A stretch of DNA of 64,000 nt from Duganella fentianensis (GCF_009857835.1 NZ_WWCL01000003.1:186001-250000), one strand, 5' to 3'. Numbered from the stretch's first letter, positions 1 through 15,100 are shown. Notes: generated by a model from the sequence alone, not told the origin. Translations and numbers: made by a program.

Positions 1-564
1 GATGGCGCGCAAGGCCGTGCCGCTGTTGCGGATATACACAGGTTCCTTGTAGCCCCAGATATCGCCTTTCACGTCGATAGGCAGTACCACTGCGTCGCGC
101 ACGGTGGAAGGGCCCAGCAGCGGCAGCATCAGGTAGGGACCGGATGGCACGCCCCAGGTACCCAGCGTCTGGCCGAAATCTTCCTTGTGCTTGGGCAGGC
201 CCGCTTCGGAAGCAATGTCGAACAGGCCCACAATACCCAGCGTGGAGTTGAGCGCAAAGCGGGTCACATCGGACATGCCGGCTTCGCCATGGCCTTGCAG
301 CAGGTTGTTGATACCAGTCCAGGCGTCGGCCAGATTGCCGAAGAAATTGTTCACGCCCGTCTGCACGAACGATGGCAACACCGTGTGATAGGCGGTAGCG
401 GCCGGTTTCAGCGCATAGGTATCGACCGTGTCATTGAAAGTGAACATGGCACGGTTGAAGTTCTCGTACGGGTCGCGCGGGTTGGGACCGGCACAGCCGG
501 CCAGCAGCAAGGTCAGGCCCAGCGCTACGGCGGCACGGGCTGGTTTGGCAGTGGTCAGGCTCAT
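1..564 (-). CDS. mlaA: MlaA (VacJ) family lipoprotein, 3' part outside window
   Basis: Outer-membrane lipoprotein of the Mla pathway, which removes mislocalised phospholipids from the outer leaflet and hands them to periplasmic MlaC. Translation from the ATG at 564 gives a signal peptide with lipobox LLAGC, then NPRDPYENFNRAMFTFND, the typical start of the MlaA domain, then an NLLQG stretch and an LMLPLLGPSTVRD-like segment. About 187 codons are inside the window; the C-terminal part and stop lie beyond position 1. The ATG overlaps the mlaD stop as ATGA, so translation is probably coupled. Family assignment is confident from the N-terminal half and from the mlaFED context. Confidence 0.92.
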   Translation of the reverse strand, partial: MSLTTAKPARAAVALGLTLLLAGCAGPNPRDPYENFNRAMFTFNDTVDTYALKPAATAYHTVLPSFVQTGVNNFFGNLADAWTGINNLLQGHGEAGMSDVTRFALNSTLGIVGLFDIASEAGLPKHKEDFGQTLGTWGVPSGPYLMLPLLGPSTVRDAVVLPIDVKGDIWGYKEPVYIRNSGTALRAI

Positions 565-1031
565 TTACTGTCCTTTCCTTCAGCGGCTTTGCTGTAAATA
601 AACTGGTTGATCAGGTCTTCCAGTACGGCGGCCGACTGGGTACGGGCGATCTTGTCGCCAGCCACCAGATTGTTCATGTCGCCACCTGCTTCGATGCCCA
701 CATACTGCTCGCCCAGCAGGCCCGAGGTCAGGATCTTGGCCGAGCTATCTTTCGGGAACTTGTAAGTTTCTTCCATATTCAGCGTGACCAGCGCCTGATA
801 GCTCTTGTCGTCGAAACGGATCTCGCCCACGCGGCCCACCACCACACCGGCAGCCTTGATCGGCGCTTGCGGACGCAGGCTGCCGATGTTGTCGAACTTG
901 GCCGTGACCGGATAGACCTTGGCGAAAGACATGGATCCCATGTTGCCGGCTTTCAGTGCCAGGAACATCAGAGCGGCCACGCCGACGACGATGAACAGAC
1001 CGACCCAGACATCCAGAGATTTACGTTGCAT
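561..1031 (-). CDS. mlaD: MlaD, MCE-domain substrate-binding subunit of the Mla ABC system
   Basis: Inner-membrane anchored, periplasmic lipid-binding subunit of the MlaFEDB complex. The 156-residue protein opens with KSLDVWVGLFIVVGVAALMFLA, a single N-terminal membrane segment (about residues 8-27), followed by one MCE domain (about 38-116, with the IKAAGVVVGRVGEI stretch typical of the family) and a short C-terminal tail containing VLEDLINQFIY. Length fits bacterial MlaD. It lies 38 bp downstream of mlaE and overlaps mlaA by 4 bp, so it belongs to one transcript with mlaF and mlaE. Confidence 0.95.
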   Translation of the reverse strand: MQRKSLDVWVGLFIVVGVAALMFLALKAGNMGSMSFAKVYPVTAKFDNIGSLRPQAPIKAAGVVVGRVGEIRFDDKSYQALVTLNMEETYKFPKDSSAKILTSGLLGEQYVGIEAGGDMNNLVAGDKIARTQSAAVLEDLINQFIYSKAAEGKDSK

Positions 1032-1069
1032 AGTGATTCCTTCGTTACATTATCTTGTTTGCTTGCGGC

Positions 1070-1855
1070 TTATTTGCTGAACATCAGCGCCGTCATCATG
1101 AAATCCAGCCACCAGATCATCAGCGACGAGATCACTACCGTACGGGTGGTGGCACGGGCCACATCTTCCGGCGTAGGCTGGGCCTCGTAGCCCTGATACA
1201 GGGCGATAAAGGTGATGGCGATGCCGAACACCACGCTCTTGGCGAAACCGTTGTAGATATCTTTCCAGATATCCACACCATCCTGCATCTGCGACCAGAA
1301 CGCGCCGTTATCCACGCCGATCAGCTGCACGCCGACCAGATAGCCGCCGAACACGCCCACGGCGCTGAACACGGAAGCCAGCAGCGGCACGGAAATCACG
1401 CCGGCCCAGAAACGGGGGGCCAGCACGCGCTGGATAGGGTTCACTGCCATCATTTCCATGGCCGACAGCTGTTCGCCCGCCTTCATCAGGCCGATTTCGG
1501 CCGTCAGCGAAGTACCGGCCCGGCCGGCAAACAGCAGCGCCGTAATCACGGGGCCCAGCTCGCGGCTCAGGCCCAGTGCCACCAGCAGGCCCAGCGACTG
1601 TTCCGCGCCGTATTTATTCAGCGTGTAATAACCCTGCAGCCCCAGCACCATGCCCACAAACAGGCCGGACAGGGTAATGATCAGCATCGAATAATTGCCG
1701 ATGAAGTGTAGCTGCTCGACGATCAGGCTAGGCCGCTTGAGCAGGCCCGGCGACACTTTCAGCACGTTGAGGAAGGTACGGGTGCCGTAGCCTATGCTCT
1801 CGATGAAGTCGCGCAGGGTCGCGCCCAGCTTGGATAAACCGTTGTGTATTCTCAT
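1070..1855 (-). CDS. mlaE: MlaE, permease subunit of the Mla lipid ABC transporter
   Basis: Integral membrane permease that works with MlaF (ATPase) and MlaD to move phospholipid between the inner membrane and MlaC. The protein is 261 residues, the usual size, with several hydrophobic helices and the family hallmark GRAGTSLTAEIGLMKAGEQ (around residue 110-130), followed by PRFWAGVISVPLL. The ATG at 1855 overlaps the mlaF stop as ATGA, indicating translational coupling. Nothing unusual was noticed. Confidence 0.95.
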   Translation of the reverse strand: MRIHNGLSKLGATLRDFIESIGYGTRTFLNVLKVSPGLLKRPSLIVEQLHFIGNYSMLIITLSGLFVGMVLGLQGYYTLNKYGAEQSLGLLVALGLSRELGPVITALLFAGRAGTSLTAEIGLMKAGEQLSAMEMMAVNPIQRVLAPRFWAGVISVPLLASVFSAVGVFGGYLVGVQLIGVDNGAFWSQMQDGVDIWKDIYNGFAKSVVFGIAITFIALYQGYEAQPTPEDVARATTRTVVISSLMIWWLDFMMTALMFSK

Positions 1856-2667
1856 GCCTGTGCTCCCAGACCCAGATCATCAGCCAGCGATTTACCCGGG
1901 TAGTGGAAGGGCACCGGACCATCCGCTTCGGCATTGACGAACTGCTTCACGTACGGATCGGTCGACACCATCATTTCGTGCGGCGTACCGTGGGCGACGA
2001 TCTTGCCTTGGGATAAGAAATAAACATAATCAGCAATGGCGAAGCACTCTTTCACATCGTGCGACACCAGCACCGTGGTGGAACCGAGCGCCGTATTCAG
2101 GTTGCGGATCAGATTGGCGGTCACGCCCATCGAGATCGGGTCCAGACCGGCAAACGGCTCGTCATACATAATCAGTTCCGGATCGAGCGCGATGGAACGG
2201 GCCAGCGCCACCCGGCGCGCCATCCCACCGGAAATCTCGCCCGGCTTGAGTTTGGCCGCATTGCGCAGCCCTACCGCGTGCAGCTTCATCAGCACCAGAT
2301 TGCGGATCAGTTCTTCCGGCAGATCGGTATGCTCGCGCAGGGGGAAGGCCACGTTTTCGAACACGGTCAGGTCGGTAAACAGGGCGCCATGCTGGAACAG
2401 CATGCCCATTTTGCGACGCAACAGATACAGACCGGCAGTATTTAACTTATGCACGATCTCACCGTGCACTTTGACATGGCCGCGCTGGGGCCGGAGCTGG
2501 CCGCCGATCAGGCGCAATACAGTGGTCTTGCCGCTACCGGAGCCGCCCATGACGGCGACCACTTTTCCACGCGGGAAGTCCATCTGCAGGCCCGAAAGGA
2601 TTGCGCGCTTCCCGTATGCAAAGTGTAAATCACGGATTTCGACAAGATTGGACACGTCAGAACTCAT
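1852..2667 (-). CDS. mlaF: MlaF, ATPase subunit of the Mla lipid ABC transporter
   Basis: Cytoplasmic ABC ATPase energising the Mla lipid transporter. Walker A is GGSGSGKTT, the signature is ISGGMARRVALARS and Walker B is LIMYDEPFAGLDP, followed by an H-loop region TVLVSHDV. A longer reading frame runs upstream to 2778, but the MSSDVSNLVEIRDLHF start at 2667 matches the family N terminus; the upstream 37 residues look non-homologous, so 271 residues are annotated. It is the first gene of mlaFEDA. The region 2668-2890 upstream presumably holds the promoter; no site was assigned with confidence. Confidence 0.93.
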   Translation of the reverse strand: MSSDVSNLVEIRDLHFAYGKRAILSGLQMDFPRGKVVAVMGGSGSGKTTVLRLIGGQLRPQRGHVKVHGEIVHKLNTAGLYLLRRKMGMLFQHGALFTDLTVFENVAFPLREHTDLPEELIRNLVLMKLHAVGLRNAAKLKPGEISGGMARRVALARSIALDPELIMYDEPFAGLDPISMGVTANLIRNLNTALGSTTVLVSHDVKECFAIADYVYFLSQGKIVAHGTPHEMMVSTDPYVKQFVNAEADGPVPFHYPGKSLADDLGLGAQA

Positions 2668-2898
2668 TGTTTTTAATGCCGTATTGTAGTTCAGAAAGGA
2701 GTAAGTCTGCTGACGCACCCCTGAACAGGCTGGCGAGGCCCACCAAATGGCAGATAATACAACACTAATGAATCTCAAGTCAGCAATTTACATGTGACAT
2801 CAAATGTTACATTGCTGCACTGCACTAGGGCGCTGCGTCACCAGCCCATTGCTGACGTATCAGCGCGCAGAATATTGTTGGAAAAACCACGGTCAGAT

Positions 2899-2940
2899 AA
2901 AAAAACCGGTGGCTACGGGGATCACCCGTGCACCACCGGT
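2899..2940 (-). terminator. Rho-independent terminator candidate 3' of gltD
   Basis: An inverted repeat (ACCGGTGG..ACGGG / CCCGT..CCACCGGT) spans 2905-2940. On the minus strand it is followed by a run of T (the A tract at 2899-2905 on the plus strand). It lies just after the gltD stop and ends the gltBD transcript. Confidence 0.85.
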
Positions 2941-2967
2941 GGGAGCGAAGCGGTAAAGTTTTGCTAA

Positions 2968-4431
2968 TTAGCGCGGCAGTACCGAACTACCCATCAGGAA
3001 CTCGTCAACCGCACGGGCGCACTGACGACCCTCGCGGATCGCCCACACCACCAGCGACTGGCCGCGGCGTACGTCGCCGGCGGCAAATACTTTAGGCACA
3101 TTGGTCTGGTAGCAGCCATTGCCGTCGGTGCTGGCTTTGGCATTACCACGTGCATCTTTATCAACACCGAAAGCTTCCAGCACGTTCGCTACCGGGGACA
3201 CAAAGCCCATGGCCAGCAGTACCAGATCAGCTTTCATTTCGAATTCGGAACCTTCGACTTCCGTCATCTTGCCGTCTTTCCACTCGACGCGGCAGGCGAT
3301 CAGTTTCTCGACCTTGCCGCCCTTGCCTTCCAGGCGCTTGGTGGCCACCGCCCAGTCACGCGAGCAGCCTTCGTCATGCGACGAGGAAGTACGCAGCTTG
3401 GTTGGCCAGTAAGGCCATACCAGCGGCTTGTTTTCCTGTTCAGGCGGCATAGGCATCAGTTCGAACTGGGTCACGGACGCAGCGCCATGACGGTTGGAGG
3501 TACCCACGCAGTCGGAACCCGTGTCGCCGCCGCCGATCACCACCACGTGCTTGCCGGTGGCTTTGATCTGGTCTTTGACCTTGTCGCCCGCATTGATCTT
3601 GTTCTGCTGCGGCAGGAAGTCCATGGCGAAGTGCACGCCTTTCAGTTCGCGGCCCGGTACCGGCAGGTCACGCGGCTGCTCGGCACCACCGGCCAGCACC
3701 ACGGCGTCGAAGTCCTTTTCCAGATCTTCCGGGAAGATGGTTTCCTTGGCCCAGTTGTTGACATTGGCAGGGAAGTCTTTACCCACCAGCACGCTGGTGC
3801 GGAATACCACGCCTTCGGCCTGCATCTGCTCGACGCGGCGGTCGATATGCGATTTTTCCAGCTTGAAGTCAGGGATGCCGTAACGCAGCAGACCACCGAC
3901 GCGGTCGCTCTTTTCGAACACGGTTACAGCGTGACCGGCACGTGCCAGCTGCTGGGCAGCGGCCAGACCGGCAGGACCGGAGCCGACCACAGCCACTTTC
4001 TTGCCCGTTTTGACTTCTGCCACCTGCGGCGTCACCCAGCCGTGTTCCCAGCCTTCGTCGATGATCTTGTGCTCGATCGATTTGATGCCCACCGGTGCTT
4101 CGTGAATACCCAGCGTACAGGCCGCTTCGCACGGTGCAGGGCAGATACGGCCCGTGAACTCGGGGAAGTTATTAGTCGAGTGCAGGGTTTCCAGCGCTTC
4201 GCGGTAGTTACCGCGATACACCAGATCATTCCAGTCAGGGATGATGTTGTTGACGGGGCAGCCGTTGTTGCAGAACGGGATGCCGCAATCCATGCAGCGT
4301 GCGCCCTGAATGGTGGCCTGTTCCTTGGTCAGCGGAATGACAAATTCAGCATAGTTTTTCAGGCGCGTAGCAGGTGGCAGATAGCCTTCGTCCTGACGCT
4401 GGAATTCCATAAAGCCGGTGATTTTACCCAC
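2968..4431 (-). CDS. gltD: Glutamate synthase (NADPH) small subunit
   Basis: Beta subunit of NADPH-dependent glutamate synthase. It oxidises NADPH and passes electrons through FAD and Fe-S clusters to GltB for L-glutamate formation from glutamine and 2-oxoglutarate. The 487-residue protein has the N-terminal cysteine-rich region ([14 protein letters not shown], then [12 protein letters not shown]), an FAD-binding [18 protein letters not shown] motif near residue 150, and a second nucleotide-binding motif [15 protein letters not shown] near residue 298. The start is a GTG at 4431 (reading [11 protein letters not shown]), preceded by an AAGGAAC ribosome-binding site. It sits 46 bp downstream of gltB in one transcript. 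Confidence 0.96.
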   Translation of the reverse strand: MGKITGFMEFQRQDEGYLPPATRLKNYAEFVIPLTKEQATIQGARCMDCGIPFCNNGCPVNNIIPDWNDLVYRGNYREALETLHSTNNFPEFTGRICPAPCEAACTLGIHEAPVGIKSIEHKIIDEGWEHGWVTPQVAEVKTGKKVAVVGSGPAGLAAAQQLARAGHAVTVFEKSDRVGGLLRYGIPDFKLEKSHIDRRVEQMQAEGVVFRTSVLVGKDFPANVNNWAKETIFPEDLEKDFDAVVLAGGAEQPRDLPVPGRELKGVHFAMDFLPQQNKINAGDKVKDQIKATGKHVVVIGGGDTGSDCVGTSNRHGAASVTQFELMPMPPEQENKPLVWPYWPTKLRTSSSHDEGCSRDWAVATKRLEGKGGKVEKLIACRVEWKDGKMTEVEGSEFEMKADLVLLAMGFVSPVANVLEAFGVDKDARGNAKASTDGNGCYQTNVPKVFAAGDVRRGQSLVVWAIREGRQCARAVDEFLMGSSVLPR

Positions 4432-4477
4432 GATAGTTCCTTAAATATGTTCTGTCTGCAGTCTGTGCCGAGCTTAA

Positions 4478-9187
<4,710 letters not shown>

Positions 9188-9260
9188 GAGTTCTCCACTG
9201 CAATTTGACTAACGAAAAACTAGAGTAGTGCAATGCAGCAGAAAACTCAACTAGAACAAT

Positions 9261-9320
9261 TAGGGTCGGAGTCGAATTAATTTTTCAAAAGATTCCGAAA
9301 AAATTAATTAGGGACAGAGT
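9261..9320. repeat. Left flanking repeat of the RAYT gene
   Basis: An imperfect palindromic element. AATTAATTTTT (9275-9285) is inverted as AAAAATTAATT (about 9299-9309), and the outer end reads GGGACAGAGT (9311-9320). The last motif is present in inverted form as ACTCTGTCCC on the other side of the transposase gene (10150-10202), so the gene lies between inverted copies. Confidence 0.75.
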
Positions 9321-9332
9321 GAAGCCGGAGAA

Positions 9333-9362
9333 TAAAAAACCACGGAATTATGAGTTCCGTGG
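9333..9362 (-). terminator. Terminator candidate 3' of the RAYT gene
   Basis: A perfect 8-bp stem CCACGGAA / TTCCGTGG with a 7-nt loop (9340-9362) is preceded on the plus strand by an A run, which is a T run at the end of a minus-strand transcript. It lies 36 bp after the transposase stop. Confidence 0.75.
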
Positions 9363-9397
9363 TGGTTTACCCGGCGCCGGGAGCACCTGCTTCTGGA

Positions 9398-10108
9398 TTA
9401 TTCGGGATTTTCCGCCTTCGGGCTAAGCTTGAATGGTCGCCCCCGTTTCGCCGGCAGCACCTGTCGCTTGACGCGCTGCTGCAGGGTCCGCTGGAACTGT
9501 TCCGAGCCCAGCGGCCAGCCTTTCAGCAGTGCTTTGGAGATATGCGCCACCTCTTCCGCGCTCAGGGCCGGTTCGGACAGGGCCAGATAAGCGGCTTCGC
9601 GCTCGAACGGCGTATTACCCAGCTGCCAGAAGCGGGCATGGTCGATAATCAGGCCGTCGGCGCGCAAACCCGCGTGGTGGCCGAAGCTGGACCACGGATA
9701 ATCCTGTGCCCGCGCCACCATGCCGTTGCGCACGGGGTTGAACTCGATATAGCGGCAGGTGGCCATGAAATACTGCTCGGCATCGATCAGCGAAGTCTTG
9801 TAGCGCCCATTCCACAGCGTGCCGCTGCGGCCATATTTCTGGTTGAAGTAGGGCACGTAATAGCGGCCTATCCACTGCATCATCTGGCCCAGCCCCAGTT
9901 CATCGGCCGGCGTGGCCAGCAGATGCAGGTGGTTGGGCATCAGTACATAGGCGTGGATGGCCACCTTGTAGTTTTTCGCCGCCGTGCGCAGCCAGCCCAG
10001 AAAAGTCTGGTAATCCTCGGTATCGCGGAAGATCAGCTGGTCGTTATTGCCGGTCTGAATCACATGGTGAGGCTGGCCGGGCACAATCAGGCGCGGTAAT
10101 CGGGCCAT
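9398..10108 (-). CDS. REP-associated tyrosine transposase (RAYT), IS200-like Y1 transposase
   Basis: A 236-residue single-copy transposase of the HUH/Y1 type that nicks single-stranded DNA through a tyrosine. The HxH metal-binding motif is MPNHLHLL (His60, His62) and the likely nucleophile is Tyr120 in CRYIEFNP, a signature of the RAYT group rather than of mobile IS200. The C-terminal basic tail (RVKRQVLPAKRGRPFK) resembles an AT-hook. The flanks hold palindromic, inverted repeats with ACTCTGTCCC ends, as expected for REP-type targets. RAYTs are usually domesticated and not self-mobile. The reading frame is intact. Confidence 0.9.
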   Translation of the reverse strand: MARLPRLIVPGQPHHVIQTGNNDQLIFRDTEDYQTFLGWLRTAAKNYKVAIHAYVLMPNHLHLLATPADELGLGQMMQWIGRYYVPYFNQKYGRSGTLWNGRYKTSLIDAEQYFMATCRYIEFNPVRNGMVARAQDYPWSSFGHHAGLRADGLIIDHARFWQLGNTPFEREAAYLALSEPALSAEEVAHISKALLKGWPLGSEQFQRTLQQRVKRQVLPAKRGRPFKLSPKAENPE

Positions 10109-10149
10109 GGAAGTCTGCTCCAGAGTGGGTATGGGAGGGATTCTACACC

Positions 10150-10202
10150 ACTCTGTCCCCGATTAATTTTCAAATTCGGAAAATCGGCCCGACTCTGTCC
10201 CT
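10150..10202. repeat. Right flanking repeat of the RAYT gene
   Basis: Two direct copies of ACTCTGTCCC (10150-10159 and 10192-10201) frame an AT-rich GATTAATTTTCAAATTCGG stretch. The block is the inverted counterpart of the element at 9261-9320 and lies 42 bp upstream of the transposase ATG. Confidence 0.75.
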
Positions 10203-10239
10203 ATTTTTCGGGAGAGCACAGCGATACGGGTATAAGGGC

Positions 10240-10920
10240 TCAGGAAAGATTGAAGCTGGCGGACAGGCTATAGCCTTCGCCATAGGCGCTGCGCAGGGGC
10301 AGGTCCTGCCCCAGCCCCGTACGCGCTTTCTTGCGCAGGCGGTAGACCAGCATATCGACGCGCCGTCCGGCATCGGGATCATCGCCGCCTATGCCGGCCA
10401 CGATCACCTGACGGGGCACGGGACGGGTATTGATGGTCAGCAAATGCAGGAAATTGCACTCTTTTTCCGTCAGCGTGATGATGGTGCCTTCCAGCTCCAG
10501 CTGGCGGGCACTGACGCGCAGTGTCCATTTGCTGAGTACGGGTGCGGTTTCCTGCGGCCCCACCCGGCGGTTGAGCGCCTCGATATGGGCGGCCAGCTCG
10601 GGGAATTTGATGGGTTTGGTCAGATAATGGTCGGCGCCCAGACGCAGACCCAGGATACGGTTGTCGAAGGCTACCCGTCCCGTCAGCACCAGCAGGCCGA
10701 TCTGCGGGTACAGCTGGCGCATGCGCGGAATCACGTTGAAGCCGTCTTCGTCGGGCAGGCCCAGATCAAGCACCACCACGCCCACATTGCCATGGCTGAG
10801 GGCGGACCACATTTCGCTGGCGCTATTGGTAATGCGCACATCATGCTTGAGCTCAACCAGGAACTCTGCCATTTCCTCGGCATAGTCCAGATTGTCTTCT
10901 ACGATGAGTATCTGCGTCAT
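10240..10920 (-). CDS. OmpR/PhoB-family response regulator
   Basis: A 226-residue two-component transcription factor. The receiver domain (about 1-118) has the acidic pair Glu8/Asp9, phospho-acceptor Asp52 (VVVLDLGLPDEDG), Thr80 and Lys102 (YLTKPIK). The C-terminal winged-helix domain contains LTEKECNFLHLL and the recognition-helix region DPDAGRRVDMLVYRLRKK. It lies 92 bp downstream of a PAS histidine kinase, its presumable partner, which in turn overlaps a SNF2 helicase gene. The regulated genes cannot be deduced from the sequence. Confidence 0.88.
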   Translation of the reverse strand: MTQILIVEDNLDYAEEMAEFLVELKHDVRITNSASEMWSALSHGNVGVVVLDLGLPDEDGFNVIPRMRQLYPQIGLLVLTGRVAFDNRILGLRLGADHYLTKPIKFPELAAHIEALNRRVGPQETAPVLSKWTLRVSARQLELEGTIITLTEKECNFLHLLTINTRPVPRQVIVAGIGGDDPDAGRRVDMLVYRLRKKARTGLGQDLPLRSAYGEGYSLSASFNLS

Positions 10921-11012
10921 TAATGCGCCATGAATTCTAAATCCGGACCACGTGTCCAGCCCCGCCCTGCCAAGATGGCTTGCGTTTAGGAATTATCACT
11001 GCTACAACCTTA

Positions 11013-12101
11013 CTAAGCAAGAACTTTCCCTGTCTGGCTAGCAATTGGCAACCAGATCCGGAACTCCATGCCGCCACCCGGAACATGGCGTGCCGTCAGG
11101 CGACCGCCATGCACCTCGAGCACTGCGCTGGCCATGTACAGGCCCAGCCCGGAACCGCCTATCTGGCTAGCGTTGTTTCCGCGATACGCTTTTTCGAAGA
11201 TCCGGCCCAGTTCGTCCTCGGCCACACCGGTGCCATAGTCGCGCACCAGCATTTCCAGCCCGCCGCCTGCAGCCATCTGGCCACTCACCTCGATGGTGCT
11301 GGCGGCCGGCGTGTATTTAATCGCATTATCCAGCAAAACATCAAGGCATAAGCGCATACCGGCGGGATCGCAGCGCATCTGCGCCGGCAGATTGCCCAGC
11401 GCCAGCGTTATACTGCTGCGCCGGCTGGCAGCCTGCTGTACGGCCATTTGCAGCAGACTGGCCGGCGCTACCTGATCCGGCTGGCGCACGCGGCCGATTT
11501 CCGCCATGCGCTGGGGTGTCAGGTGTTCGTCCAGCAAGGCCAGCAGGCGGTCTGCCGCCGTCTGGATCTTGCGGTAGCGCTTGCGCGTACTCTCGTCGTG
11601 GGCAGTGCCCGTCATTTCCAGCAACTGGGCAGCACCATCGATCACGGCCAGCGGGGTACGGAATTCGTGCGACAGCATGGAAGTGAACTGTTTCTGCTGC
11701 TGGGCCAGCTCGCGCGCCAGCGTCAGGTCGCGCACGATGCCGTGGATGCGGCGCACCGAGCCATCCGTTTCGGGCATCAGCGTGGTGGTGATTTCCACGG
11801 AAACGGCATGGCCGTCGGCATGGGCCAGCTCCAGTTCGCGCCGCACCTGCCAGCGCGTGGCGTCTCCGGCCGAGTAGCGCGCCAGCCGTGCCGGCAATTG
11901 CGCCAGCAGGGGGGCGGCCAGCGCCTGCGCAGCGGCCAGCGTGTAGCCGAACTGCCGCTCGCAGGCTGGGCTCAGCCATGTCAGCCCTGCCGCGTCAGCC
12001 GTGAAGCTGGCTTCCTCGCTGTAGGCCAGCCATTCGCGGCAGCGCTGCATCTCTGCCTGCGCTGCCGCAAGGACGGCCTCCAGTTCGGCGACGCGGGTCA
12101 T
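11013..12101 (-). CDS. Soluble PAS-domain sensor histidine kinase
   Basis: A 362-residue histidine kinase with no transmembrane segment, so it is probably a cytoplasmic sensor. Residues about 1-20 form a short helical start, a PAS domain follows (about 25-130, WLSPACERQFGYTLAAAQAL), then HisKA with phospho-acceptor His145 (SMLSHEFRTPLA) and a catalytic domain with N box LLDNAIKYTP, G1 DYGTGVAEDE and G2 GGSGLGLYMAS. The gene begins inside the stop codon of the upstream helicase (TAATG, 1-bp overlap), so expression is coupled to it. The signal bound by the PAS domain is unknown. Confidence 0.88.
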   Translation of the reverse strand: MTRVAELEAVLAAAQAEMQRCREWLAYSEEASFTADAAGLTWLSPACERQFGYTLAAAQALAAPLLAQLPARLARYSAGDATRWQVRRELELAHADGHAVSVEITTTLMPETDGSVRRIHGIVRDLTLARELAQQQKQFTSMLSHEFRTPLAVIDGAAQLLEMTGTAHDESTRKRYRKIQTAADRLLALLDEHLTPQRMAEIGRVRQPDQVAPASLLQMAVQQAASRRSSITLALGNLPAQMRCDPAGMRLCLDVLLDNAIKYTPAASTIEVSGQMAAGGGLEMLVRDYGTGVAEDELGRIFEKAYRGNNASQIGGSGLGLYMASAVLEVHGGRLTARHVPGGGMEFRIWLPIASQTGKVLA

Positions 12102-15100
12102 TATTCCACCAGCGGAGCAAAGATCTGCTGCAGGTCTTCCTGCGTCAGCGCCATCTTCTGCGATTCGCCCTCAGCCAGTATCGACTGGGCCAGATCGGAT
12201 TTCTTCTGCTGCAGTACCTGTATCTTCTCTTCCAGCGTACCTTTGGCAATCAGCTTATACACAAACACCGGCTTGTCCTGACCGATACGCCAGGCGCGGT
12301 CGGTGGCCTGATTTTCCGCCGCCGGATTCCACCACGGATCGTAGTGGATCACGGTATCGGCCGCCGTCAGGTTCAGACCCACGCCGCCCGCTTTCAGGCT
12401 GATCAGGAAGATCGGCACGGCGCCCTGCTGGAACGCTGCCACCTGGGCGCTGCGGTCCTTGGTATCGCCGGTCAGCAGCGCATACGGAATATCGCGCTCG
12501 TCGAGTTCTTCCTGTATCAGTTCCAGCATGCTGGTGAACTGCGAGAACACCAGGATTTTGCGTTTTTCTTCCAGCAAATCCTCGACCATCTGCATCAGAT
12601 CGACCAGCTTGGCCGATGGTGCGGCGGCTTTCTTGCCGGTCAGCGATTTCACTAGACGGGGATCGCAGCACACCTGCCGCAGCTTGAGCAGCGCTTCCAG
12701 AATCACAATCTGGCTGCGCGCCACGCCCTTGCGGTCGATTTCCTCGCGCACTTTCTGATCCATGGCCAGGCGCACGGTTTCGTACAGGTCGCGCTGGGCG
12801 CCCGTCAGTTCCACCTTGCGTACCATTTCCGTTTTCGGCGGCAGTTCCTTGGCCACGTGGTCCTTGGTCCGGCGCAGCAGGAAAGGCTTGATGCGGCGGT
12901 TCAGCAGAGCACGCCGCAGCGGGTCGTCCTGCCGTTCGATCGGATGACGGAATACGGTGTTGAAACCTTTTTCGTCGCCCAGCAGGCCCGGCAGCAGGAA
13001 GTGGAATTGCGACCAAAGCTCGCCCAGATGGTTTTCCAGCGGCGTGCCGGACAGGCACAGGCGGTGACGGGCTTTCAGCAGGCCGGCACTCTGGGCCGCC
13101 TTGCTGCGGGTGTTCTTGATGTAGTGCGACTCGTCGAGGATGACCAGATGGAAATCGTGCTCGCGCAGTTTTTCCTCGTCACGGGGCAGCAGGGCATAGG
13201 TGGTCAGTACTAGATCGGCCTCGGCGATCTGGTCGAACTGGCCCATGCGCTCCTTGCCTTGCAGCAGCAGCACGCGCAGGCCCGGCGCAAAGCGCGCCGC
13301 TTCTTCCTGCCAGTTGCCCATCAGGCTAGTCGGCGCAATCACCAGTGCCGGCGCCGTCAGGCGGCCCGCTTCTTTTTCCACCAGAATATGGGCCAGCGTC
13401 TGTACCGTCTTGCCCAGACCCATGTCGTCGGCCAGTATGCCGCCGAAGCCGTATTCGCGCAGGAACTGCATCCACGACAGACCGTCGGTCTGGTAGTCAC
13501 GCAGGGTGGCTTGCAGGCCGGCCGGTGTGGCGATGCGCTTGATGGAGCCGAACTGGTTCAGGCGGGCGCCCATTTCGCGCAACTCTTCGCCACCGGTCCA
13601 GGCCATTTCGACCGAACGGGCCAGCTCGTCGAGACGGGCTGCATCGAGACTGGTCATGCGCAGGGTCGGCTTGATCTTGTCGCTGAAATACAGCTCGCCC
13701 AGCGTATTCAGGATAGGCCGCACGCGCGCCCATGGCAGCGCCACCCGGCGGCCGTCGGCCAGCACGGCCAGCATCTGGTCAGCTTCACCATGCTGGGCAA
13801 TGACTTTCGGCGCAAAATCGTTGGGTGCGTTGCGGATCAGCTGGACCAGCAGGGGCAGCAGGGAGATGCGTTCCTGCTCGACGTTGATACCGAGTTCGAG
13901 TTCGAACCAGGCATGGCCGCCTTCGCTGGTATCCTGCTCCACCTCGGCAAACCACTCGCCCACTTCCGTCAGGTCATAGCGGTATTTGGTGGTCTTTTCT
14001 ATCTTCCAGCCGGCCGCACGCAGGTCGGCGATGCCGTCACGGCCAAAACGTATCCACTCCGCTTGCGTCGGCAGCAACAATCCGCCTTTGACGCTGCTCA
14101 GCGGCAAGGTCGTCGGTGCGGCAAACGCGCGTTCCTGTAGCAGCGCCAGCGCGGCCGTTTCCGCCGCTTCATTACGCTGGATAATTTCCGTGACTTCGCC
14201 CTTCTGGCGCACCACGCGCTGGGACGGATCGAACGACACCCGCTCACCATCGTAGTCAAATGACAGCACGGCAAAATCATGCCAGCGCTGGATGGAACCA
14301 TCGGCCAGCATGGCGGCATCGAGCGTCAGCACGGGACGCGGCAGCACATCGTCGCGCAGGCGCTGCGGCAAAGGCTGCGGCAGCGGCATCAGCTGCTGCA
14401 GACCATGGGCCAGCAGCAGTTGCGACACGCGCAGCTTGTCGTTACTGGTCAGCAAAGGTGCTTGCGCTACCAGCGCCTGCAGATCGGCCAGCGGTATCTG
14501 GGCGCCGCCCTGATTGAGCTGCAGCACGCCACAGGACAGATTATCGATATACCATGGCGGATCGGTCGGCAGCATGTAGTCGACCTGATCGGCACCGCTG
14601 TGGCGCGCATTCAGCGGCGCCTGCACCTGCCAGCCCAGCCGCAGCCCCTTGCCTTCTTCGCGCCAGGCCAGATGGGCCTCGCGCATCACCCCGCCTTTGA
14701 GGGGATAGACCAGACCATTGCCCACATCGGCCCACGAATTTGCCCACAGCAATTTATCCTGCTCGGCCAGCATGCTCAGCAGGGCCGCACCGATCTTGCC
14801 GCGCGGCTCGGTGGCCGAACCCGTCTGCGAGCTGGCGCCACTGCGCATAGCCACAAAGAAACGGATCAGGTCTTCATCACCGGCCGACAAAAAGCTGGGC
14901 GGGGCCGACAGCAACGAGAAAATTTCGCTGACAGGGCTAGCGGCGGCTACATCGCCATTCGGCTTCAGACGCGCCTTGTACAGGCATAGCGCCACATGGC
15001 GGCCGCCACTGGTGGGCGCCATTACATAGATCAGCTTGTGTGCGGAAAGTTTAGGGTCCGCATCAGGCGGCGGAACATTCAGCTTGGCCTTGGGATGCGC

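Noticed and set aside
9398-10108. Active IS200/IS605 insertion sequence
   Set aside because: The CRYIEFNP signature and palindromic flanks indicate a RAYT; no tnpB/omega-RNA partner and no second copy in the window.
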